Notes under the pieces: generated by a model
Told to the model about the DNA's origin: nothing
Database searches by the model: none
Seen by the model: the letters and a program-made list of their open reading frames with translations, nothing else
Shown here: piece after piece, positions 8,148 to 13,741 of the stretch
How positions within the stretch are numbered: position 1 is the stretch's first letter
Layout of the letters: the number at the start of each line of letters is the position of its first letter
Program-made: the position numbers and the translations under genes
Assembly (NCBI GenBank): GCA_036297385.1
Contig: JAXJLD010000003.1
Coordinates: 1 to 16,524, forward strand
DNA length: 16,524 bases
From: Ventricola sp036297385
Lineage (GTDB): Bacteria; Bacillota; Clostridia; Christensenellales; Aristaeellaceae
Reading direction: 5' to 3'

Positions 8148-9176
8148 TTATGGGGCTTTCATCCACGTTTCTTCCAGCCTGTACAGCCGTTTTTTCAATC
8201 CCATCATGCCAAATAATCGCTCTCTGACGCTTTCCACGCAGGCACAGCACGCATAGATGCCCACCGCTGTCAGCACAATCGCCGGAATCAGCCATAATTT
8301 GGGCGCGTAAGCCAGATAGCGCGCATAACGCGCAATGGTCATCTGGCGCACATAGGGATGATCGTGAATCAGGTACACGCCAAAGCTTGCCGCGCCCCAG
8401 CAGGAAATCATCCTCACGCCCCGCTTTACCGGCATACGCACGCACAGCAGGAGCAGCAGCACCGACAGCAGAACGGTCGTCGGCGCATATACCTGGCGCT
8501 CGCTTGCAAAGGCGCAGGCAATCTGCAAACACGCAGCGCCCACCGTCAATCCGACCAGCTTCCCCGTCGATATGCCCTCCAGAATCTGGAATGCGCTCAA
8601 ATACGCACCCAACACATACATCACCATCAGCCACAGCACATTTTTGCCGTTGCCCACGTCAAAGGCGTTCTGCTTGGAGAACGTGCTCGCCGCCGAAAAC
8701 GCCGCAAGCATCAGCACAACCCCTACCGTCGCCTTCTTCTTGTCCATCTGCAAAAGTCCCGCTTTCAAAAACGGTGACATAAACATACAGCCCGTATAAG
8801 CAGAAAAATACCAATACTGCCGATTCAGCAGCGGAAAGCATGACGAAACCATGGCCTCGCGCGACACCAAGCCCGGCTCAAGCCACCGGGCGAGCAGCGT
8901 AAAGCCGACCGAGTACAGCCACACCTTCAACCATTGGATTCCCCATGCTGCATACCGCGTTTGCCCCTTCACGCCCACATACCCCGATATCAGCGCAAAG
9001 CCCGTAATCCCGCAAAGGCAAATCGCCTCCAGCCCCCGGATCAGCGTATATTTCCAAGACGTCGGGGAAAGCTGCTGGATGATCCACCCATGCCCAATCA
9101 AATGATACGATATGATGCCCAGCATACACAGTATTCTAAACAGCTCAATGCCCATGTTTTTCTTTGGTTTTTCCAT
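8148..9176 (-). CDS. Acyltransferase family 3 membrane protein
   Basis: This appears to be a polytopic integral membrane O-acyltransferase of the acyltransferase-3 family, which modifies surface polysaccharides, peptidoglycan or lipids. The acceptor cannot be told. The 342-residue product begins with the family signature: Arg14 in ELFRILCM and His25 in IISYHLIGHG. About ten hydrophobic segments follow, a late FGVYLIHDHPYVR block is visible, and a basic tail ends the protein. Two starts compete. ATG 9194 lies only about 9 bases from the predicted transcription start and has no ribosome binding site. ATG 9176 has GGAG about 12 bases upstream and is preferred, but this is uncertain. The gene is monocistronic, with its own promoter (9210-9238) and terminator. 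It appears less GC-rich than its neighbours and is flanked by two related hairpins, which may hint at acquisition. Confidence 0.85.
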   Translation of the reverse strand: MEKPKKNMGIELFRILCMLGIISYHLIGHGWIIQQLSPTSWKYTLIRGLEAICLCGITGFALISGYVGVKGQTRYAAWGIQWLKVWLYSVGFTLLARWLEPGLVSREAMVSSCFPLLNRQYWYFSAYTGCMFMSPFLKAGLLQMDKKKATVGVVLMLAAFSAASTFSKQNAFDVGNGKNVLWLMVMYVLGAYLSAFQILEGISTGKLVGLTVGAACLQIACAFASERQVYAPTTVLLSVLLLLLCVRMPVKRGVRMISCWGAASFGVYLIHDHPYVRQMTIARYARYLAYAPKLWLIPAIVLTAVGIYACCACVESVRERLFGMMGLKKRLYRLEETWMKAP

Positions 9177-9209
9177 ATCCGCCCGCTTCTCCATTCAACA
9201 GATACATTG

Positions 9210-9238
9210 ATTATATACCCCGTGGATGATCCAGACAA
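9210..9238 (-). promoter_or_regulatory. Promoter of the acyltransferase gene
   Basis: On the minus strand, TTGTCT (9233-9238), a 17-base spacer and TATAAT (9210-9215) form a near-consensus sigma-A promoter. The -35 box lies within the T-rich tail of the upstream SIMPL gene terminator. Confidence 0.7.
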
Positions 9239-9241
9239 TAT

Positions 9242-9274
9242 AAAAGCTGCAAAACAGCTCGTTTTGCAGCTTTT
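9242..9274 (-). terminator. Intrinsic terminator of the SIMPL gene
   Basis: A perfect 14-bp stem, AAAAGCTGCAAAAC (9242-9255) with GTTTTGCAGCTTTT (9261-9274), closes a 5-base loop. It lies about 65 bases after the SIMPL stop codon, and the minus-strand tail reads TTTTATATT. Its GCTGCAA core matches the hairpin at 8107-8135. Confidence 0.8.
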
Positions 9275-9340
9275 GCCAAACTCATATGCCTATTCTTCAT
9301 CCAAACACGGCACGACAGGCTTCAGGTTCTCAAATCCGCG

Positions 9341-10057
9341 TTACTTTCCCTCATACACCGCCGTCACGCTCGCGCTCACGGTGACGCTGCCCGCGCGGAT
9401 GCCGGTTGCGCCAGCCGCCTCGCTCTTCATCATCGCCATATCCGCCATGCCATTGACAACGTAGCCCTCATTGTAGCCGCCGTTTTCGGTGATGCTGGTC
9501 ACACCTTCCAGCGTCACGCCGCTCGCCGCTGCCATGCGCTCCGCCTTCTGTTCCGCGCGTTCAATCGCCAGCTCCAGCGCCTGCTGATACAGCTCGCTGC
9601 GGGTGGATACATCGTAGCTCACATTGTAAATCTGCGCAAATCCGCTGTCTGTCAGCGCACCAATCACGCTGTCAAGCATTTCCACGTCGCGGCAGGTGAT
9701 GGCGAGCGTGTGGTTCGCCTCATAGCCGATGATCGTGTTCGTCTCGTAATTGTACTTCGGGTAGTAGGAGTAGTTTTCCGTCACGATGTCATCCTCCTGC
9801 ACACCCAGCTCCAGCAGCTTGCCCGTCGCCTCGGCGACAATCTTATTCATTTCCGTCTGCGCCTCGGATACGCTGCCCGCTGTCATGGAGGCGTTCGCCG
9901 TCACCGTCACCTCGTCCGGATCGGCCATGATCTGCGCCGTCCCCTGCACGGTGATATGCGTCGCAGCGGGTACAGGCGGTGTCTCCTCTGCCAGCGCCAG
10001 CGTGGAAGGAATGAGCAGGGCCGCCGCAAGCAGGGCAGCAAAGATTCTGTTTTTCAT
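9341..10057 (-). CDS. Secreted SIMPL-domain (DUF541) protein
   Basis: The 238-residue protein starts with a Sec signal peptide: MKNR, a hydrophobic core, and a likely cleavage after ALA at residue 23. It therefore acts outside the membrane. The remainder is one SIMPL/DUF541 domain. It opens with ITVQGTAQIMADPDEVTV and has the family's central ENYSYYPKYNYE and GYEANHTLAIT strands. A long helix around residues 160-180 (ALELAIERAEQKAERMA) is typical, followed by C-terminal VTVSASVTAVYE. Family members are periplasmic or secreted and form oligomers; E. coli YggE is linked to oxidative stress, but the molecular role is unsettled. AAGGAGG lies 8 bases before the start. The gene is transcribed alone, and no promoter was confidently located. 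It is divergent from the ParB-like/BMP gene, with 199 bases between their starts. Confidence 0.9.
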   Translation of the reverse strand: MKNRIFAALLAAALLIPSTLALAEETPPVPAATHITVQGTAQIMADPDEVTVTANASMTAGSVSEAQTEMNKIVAEATGKLLELGVQEDDIVTENYSYYPKYNYETNTIIGYEANHTLAITCRDVEMLDSVIGALTDSGFAQIYNVSYDVSTRSELYQQALELAIERAEQKAERMAAASGVTLEGVTSITENGGYNEGYVVNGMADMAMMKSEAAGATGIRAGSVTVSASVTAVYEGK

Positions 10058-10178
10058 GCGTAGAACCTCCTTTTCTGATTCTGCCTATTCAACGTGCGGG
10101 CCGCCTCTTTTCTTCCCATTCGTTTCCGAATTTCACAAAGTTATCACATTTCTCCCCCTTTGCCCTTTTCGGTATGCA

Positions 10179-10207
10179 TTGCGCACCGGTATCCGCGATG
10201 CTATAAT
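10179..10207 (+). promoter_or_regulatory. Promoter of the ParB-like/BMP operon
   Basis: TTGCGC (10179-10184), a 17-base spacer and a perfect TATAAT (10202-10207) lie about 50 bases before the chosen start. The transcript should begin near 10214. Confidence 0.7.
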
Positions 10208-10256
10208 GATGCTATATCAACGACACGCCGTTGCCGCCCGGAAAGGAGCGATGTCC

Positions 10257-12200
10257 ATGTCGATGGACGATTATCTTCAGGCGCAAAAGAAGGGCCTGCG
10301 TATGGCCCATGCGCTGCAATCCCACGGCGAAGATCCCTCTTTGCCCGTGCTCAGCGAGCTGGTGCCCGAACTCAACCGGCTCACGCAGGTGTCACTCGGC
10401 CTGATTCAGATTTCATTGGACCAGATCGAAGGAACCGCCACGCGCGGACGCACCACGGCGTTCGCCCGCAACTTCATGCCGCTGCTCGATCCCGATTCGG
10501 AGTTTGCGTTCAAGTGGAGCGTGCTGTATGACGATGTGGTGGAAAACGGCCTGCGCGACCCTGTGAAGGCCTACGAATACTACAACCGATTTTACATCAT
10601 CGAGGGCAACAAGCGCGTCAGCGTCATGCGCACGCTGGACGCGGTGAGCATCGAAGGCAGCGTCACCCGCGTCCTGCCTGAGCCGGAGGACTCGGAGCGC
10701 TATCGCGTCTATCAGGAGTTCCTCACCTTTAACGCAGACAGCGGCATTCACTTTATCTATTTTGCCCGCGAGGGCAGCTTTGCGCGGCTGTACGCGCTGA
10801 TGGGCAAACAACCCGGCGAAAAGTGGACAGCCGATGAAGCCGCCGATCTGGAATCCTGCTATCACCGCTTTGAGCAGGCGTATCTGGAAGAAACCGGTGC
10901 CAAACTCCCGCTTCCCGTCAGTGATGCCTTTCTTGTCTACCTGGACGTGTTCACCTATGCGGACAGCATCAGCAAAACGCCATCCGAATTCAAAAAGGAC
11001 ATCGAGAAGGTCTGGCCGGAATTCATGGTTGCCGCCGCTAACAAGCCTGCCGCGCTGCTCAACCAACCCGCCGAAAAGCAGCAGAGTTTTCTGACCGCCA
11101 TGCTTCGCCGCACCCCACAGGTGCTGCGCTGCGCATTCCTGTACAATCGCTCGCCGCAGAGCTCCGCATGGACCTACTGGCATGAGCTGGGACGCAAGGC
11201 GCTGGAAAACGAGTTCGGCGCGCGCGTAGAAACCCGCGCCTGCGAAAACATCGCCGCCCCGCAGGCCGAGGCCGTCATAGACAATCTCGCCAAAGAGGGC
11301 TTTGACGTGGTCTTTTCCACCTCGCCGCTCTTTTTGGATGCCTGTATCCGTCAGTCCGTCGCCCATCCCGAGATGAAGATCCTCAACTGCTCACTGCTGG
11401 CCAGCTATCACAACGTGCGCTCGTATTATCTGCGCATCTACGAGGCCAAATTCATCCTCGGTGCTATTGCCGGTGCGCTCGCCAACAACGATCTCATCGG
11501 CTATATTGCAGATTACCCCATCTACGGCGTACCCGCCTCCATCAACGCCTTTGCGCTCGGCGCACAGATGACCAATCCGCGCGCCCGAATCGCACTGGAG
11601 TGGTCGACCCTCTCCGGGCATGACCCGGAGCAGGCGCTCACCGATCAGGGCGTGTATATCATCTCGAACCGCGACATCAGCGCACCGAACATGGAATCCC
11701 GCGCGTTCGGCCTGTATCACGAGGCGAATGGCGTCATCCACAATCTGGCCATGCCGGTGTGGAACTGGGAAAAGCTCTATCAGGGCATCGTGCGCAGCAT
11801 CCTCTCCGGCGCTTGGACAGACGAGGCCAACAGCAACGCCGACCGTGCGCTGAGCTACTTCATGGGAATGTCCACCGACGCCATTGATCTGATCTGCTCT
11901 CAGCGCCTGCCCCCGCACCTGCGTCGGCTGGTGGATCTGCTGCACGAGCGCATCCGGGCAGATGCCTTCCTGCCGTTCGTCGGGCCGATTCTGGATCAGA
12001 GCGGCGTTGAGCGCGTCGCGGCTGACACGGTGCTGACCCCGCAGGAGATCATTCGCATGGACTATCTGGCGCAAAACGTCATCGGCCGCATTCCAGCCAT
12101 CGACGAACTGACTGACGCGGCGAAGAGCATCGTCTCCCTTCAGGGGCTCTCCGCCGCCGATCCCGGAAAGGCGAGACCCGGCGCCGGGCTGGACGGGTGA
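10257..12200 (+). CDS. ParB-like domain fused to a BMP-type (PnrA-like) ligand-binding domain
   Basis: The 647-residue protein has two parts. Residues about 45-145 resemble a ParB/sulfiredoxin-like domain: the EGNKRVSVMR segment (116-125) sits where ParB proteins have their GEHR-type motif, preceded by RNFMPLLDPDSEFAFKW. Residues about 290-535 resemble the BMP family of periplasmic-binding-type proteins (PnrA/TmpC/Med), normally nucleoside-binding lipoproteins of ABC transporters. The block from 389 includes YEAKFILGAIAGALAN and GVPASINAFALGAQMTNPRAR. There is no signal peptide or lipobox, so the protein should be cytoplasmic. ATG 10257 is chosen because GGAG lies 8 bases upstream; ATG 10251 is too close to it. 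The frame is open further upstream, but only antisense to the SIMPL gene. It is likely co-expressed with the phosphoesterase that follows. A sensing or regulatory role is inference; transport is unlikely since no permease or ATPase gene is nearby. Confidence 0.85.
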   Translation: MSMDDYLQAQKKGLRMAHALQSHGEDPSLPVLSELVPELNRLTQVSLGLIQISLDQIEGTATRGRTTAFARNFMPLLDPDSEFAFKWSVLYDDVVENGLRDPVKAYEYYNRFYIIEGNKRVSVMRTLDAVSIEGSVTRVLPEPEDSERYRVYQEFLTFNADSGIHFIYFAREGSFARLYALMGKQPGEKWTADEAADLESCYHRFEQAYLEETGAKLPLPVSDAFLVYLDVFTYADSISKTPSEFKKDIEKVWPEFMVAAANKPAALLNQPAEKQQSFLTAMLRRTPQVLRCAFLYNRSPQSSAWTYWHELGRKALENEFGARVETRACENIAAPQAEAVIDNLAKEGFDVVFSTSPLFLDACIRQSVAHPEMKILNCSLLASYHNVRSYYLRIYEAKFILGAIAGALANNDLIGYIADYPIYGVPASINAFALGAQMTNPRARIALEWSTLSGHDPEQALTDQGVYIISNRDISAPNMESRAFGLYHEANGVIHNLAMPVWNWEKLYQGIVRSILSGAWTDEANSNADRALSYFMGMSTDAIDLICSQRLPPHLRRLVDLLHERIRADAFLPFVGPILDQSGVERVAADTVLTPQEIIRMDYLAQNVIGRIPAIDELTDAAKSIVSLQGLSAADPGKARPGAGLDG

Positions 12201-12205
12201 TGCCT

Positions 12206-12796
12206 ATGAAAATTTTGCTTTTGGCCGATCACGCGGAGCCCTGTCTGTGGGAGCATCTGGACAGGCGAAAGCTCGAAGGGGTGGAACTGGTGCTCTCCTG
12301 CGGCGATCTTCCCGCGGAGTATCTCTCCTTCCTCACCTGCTTCACCGCCGCCCCCATCCTCTATGTTCACGGCAATCACGATAGCCGCTATGCCCGCAAT
12401 CCGCCGGAGGGCTGCATCTGCATCGAGGATACCATCTATACACACAACGGCCTGCGAATTCTGGGGCTGGGCGGCAGTATGCGCTATCGTCCCGGGCCGC
12501 ATATGTACACCGAGCGCGAGATGAAAAAACGCGTGCGCAAGCTGCGCTTCAAGCTCTGGCGCAGCCGCGGCATCGACATCCTGCTCACGCACGCGCCCGC
12601 CTATCACCTCGGCGACGACGAAGATTTAGCCCATACCGGCTTTGAGACATTTATCGACCTGATCGACCGGTATCACCCGCGCTATCTCGTCCATGGCCAC
12701 GTTCACCAAAGCTACCGCTATGACTTCAAGCGAATTCATGAACGCGGCAGCACGCAGGCCATCAACGCTTATGGATACTACATTCTGAACATCTAA
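12206..12796 (+). CDS. Calcineurin-like metallophosphoesterase
   Basis: The 196-residue cytoplasmic protein is a single calcineurin-like phosphoesterase domain with a two-metal site. Its motifs are Asp8 (LLLADH), Gly33-Asp34 (SCGDL), GNHD (56-59), His129 (THAP), and GHVH (164-167). The GLGGSMRYRPGPHMYTE block and the LGDDEDLAHTGF segment also fit a small Clostridia family whose substrate is not established. The first motif is D-H-A rather than the textbook D-x-H. The start at 12206 gives the family N-terminus MKILLLAD; GTG 12197 and ATG 12200 are also in frame. The preceding gene stops at 12200 and GGTGAT overlaps that stop, so translational coupling is likely. The substrate could be a nucleotide, a phosphodiester or a protein, and the sequence does not decide. 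Confidence 0.88.
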   Translation: MKILLLADHAEPCLWEHLDRRKLEGVELVLSCGDLPAEYLSFLTCFTAAPILYVHGNHDSRYARNPPEGCICIEDTIYTHNGLRILGLGGSMRYRPGPHMYTEREMKKRVRKLRFKLWRSRGIDILLTHAPAYHLGDDEDLAHTGFETFIDLIDRYHPRYLVHGHVHQSYRYDFKRIHERGSTQAINAYGYYILNI

Positions 12797-12812
12797 ACTC
12801 AAATATCAACAT

Positions 12813-12856
12813 GAAGCGAGGAAGGTTCTCGGGCGTTTGCCCACCTTCCTCGCTTC
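12813..12856. terminator. Hairpin terminator after the phosphoesterase gene
   Basis: A perfect 14-bp stem, GAAGCGAGGAAGGT (12813-12826) with ACCTTCCTCGCTTC (12843-12856), is continued by an inner GGGC/GCCC stem after a 4-base bulge. It starts 16 bases past the stop. The following T-tract is weak (CGTTTATAG). It also lies downstream of the convergent TetR gene and may serve both. Confidence 0.65.
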
Positions 12857-12929
12857 GCGTTTATAGATTGTTTAGATAAAAAGCCCGCACCGAATAAGGG
12901 TTTCGAATATAAACAAAAAGAAATCAGCA

Positions 12930-13532
12930 TCAAAGTTCATCCTTGAGCAGCAGCGCCATTTCCTGATGCAGCAAATCGTCCCAGTCAATCACCCGATCGT
13001 CATGCTCGTCCGCACCTTCCCATTTCAGCAAAAAGCCGTTCATCAGGCAGGCATAGAGCATGATATACCCCGCCCTATCGAGCGCAGCTCGAAAGGAACC
13101 CTCCTCGATTGCTTTAGCGATGGCCTCATCGAGCAGTCTTGTATGGGTCCGATTTTCTGCAAACAAACTGGATGCACGCTGCGTAACCATCGACACCGTA
13201 TTCTGGCTCATCAGCTCCCGTCCCCGCTCCTTGCTCAGCGCAAACGTACATTCTGCCAGACGAATAAACCTCGCCCGCGCATTCGCCTCTGCGTCCAGGC
13301 CATAGTGTGCATCCAGATAAGCATCCAGCTGCGGAATAAAAAGCTGTTGATATAAATCATCCTTGCTCGTGAAATGATGGTAAAATGCGCCCTTGGTCAT
13401 GCCCGCCTCGCGGCAAATATCATTGACACTCACCGTCGCATAGCCATGCGCCACAAACAGCCTGTCTGCTACCTTTAAGAGCTTTTTTTTGCTATTCTCC
13501 GCCTGGATCTGCCGCTTTCCGGGTGTGAGCAT
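12930..13532 (-). CDS. TetR/AcrR-family transcriptional regulator
   Basis: The 200-residue protein has a TetR N-terminal DNA-binding domain. Its helix-turn-helix is at about 34-55 (VSVNDICREAGMTKGAFYHHF), followed by SKDDLY, a family hallmark. The rest is an all-helical ligand-binding and dimerisation domain without recognisable specificity. ATG 13532 is chosen because GGGAGG lies 7 bases upstream. The longer reading frame to 13592 would start inside its own -35 box. The gene is divergent from the flavin reductase, and a perfect 16-bp palindrome lies in the shared promoter region. The simplest reading is a local repressor of the reductase whose ligand relates to the reductase substrate. That is inference from position. 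Confidence 0.92.
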   Translation of the reverse strand: MLTPGKRQIQAENSKKKLLKVADRLFVAHGYATVSVNDICREAGMTKGAFYHHFTSKDDLYQQLFIPQLDAYLDAHYGLDAEANARARFIRLAECTFALSKERGRELMSQNTVSMVTQRASSLFAENRTHTRLLDEAIAKAIEEGSFRAALDRAGYIMLYACLMNGFLLKWEGADEHDDRVIDWDDLLHQEMALLLKDEL

Positions 13533-13563
13533 CCGCATCCCTCCCTGTTTCATTCTGCATTGA

Positions 13564-13592
13564 ATTATAACATCGTATGCTGCCGCTGTCAA
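13564..13592 (-). promoter_or_regulatory. Perfect-consensus promoter of the TetR gene
   Basis: On the minus strand, TTGACA (13587-13592), a 17-base spacer and TATAAT (13564-13569) match the sigma-A consensus exactly. The predicted start near 13557 leaves a 25-base leader before ATG 13532. Confidence 0.85.
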
Positions 13593-13619
13593 AAATCATC
13601 AAATTCACGATTCTATCGC

Positions 13620-13648
13620 TTGACAAAACATGAACAATTAGCTATAAT
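13620..13648 (+). promoter_or_regulatory. Perfect-consensus promoter of the flavin reductase gene
   Basis: TTGACA (13620-13625), a 17-base spacer and TATAAT (13643-13648) match the sigma-A consensus exactly. Transcription should start near 13655, giving a leader of about 87 bases. So strong a promoter suggests control by repression. Confidence 0.87.
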
Positions 13649-13659
13649 GCAGCGCATAA

Positions 13660-13686
13660 ACATACCGCGGTATGTACTTCGGTATG
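13660..13686. promoter_or_regulatory. Probable TetR operator with an extra half-site
   Basis: ACATACCGCGGTATGT (13660-13675) is a perfect 16-bp palindrome centred about 13 bases after the predicted start of the reductase transcript. A further copy of the right half, CGGTATG, lies at 13680-13686, 12 bases on. A dimeric repressor bound here would block transcription of the reductase gene. Assignment to the neighbouring TetR protein is by position. Confidence 0.75.
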
Positions 13687-13741
13687 ATTATAGAGGAGCG
13701 GGCGAAATACACCCACAACGCATGAAGGAGGATCACACATC

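Noticed and set aside
6820..8634. 604-residue minus-strand frame across murA
   Set aside because: Antisense to murA with low-complexity composition and no start context; murA has all its active-site residues.
9786..10256. N-terminal extension of the ParB-like/BMP protein
   Set aside because: It would overlap the SIMPL gene on the other strand and read through the promoter at 10179-10207. ATG 10257 has proper ribosome binding site spacing.
12881..12900. Possible second terminator for the TetR gene near AAGCCCGCACCGAATAAGGG
   Set aside because: Only 3 bp (CCC/GGG) can pair reliably, so the T-run alone is not enough.
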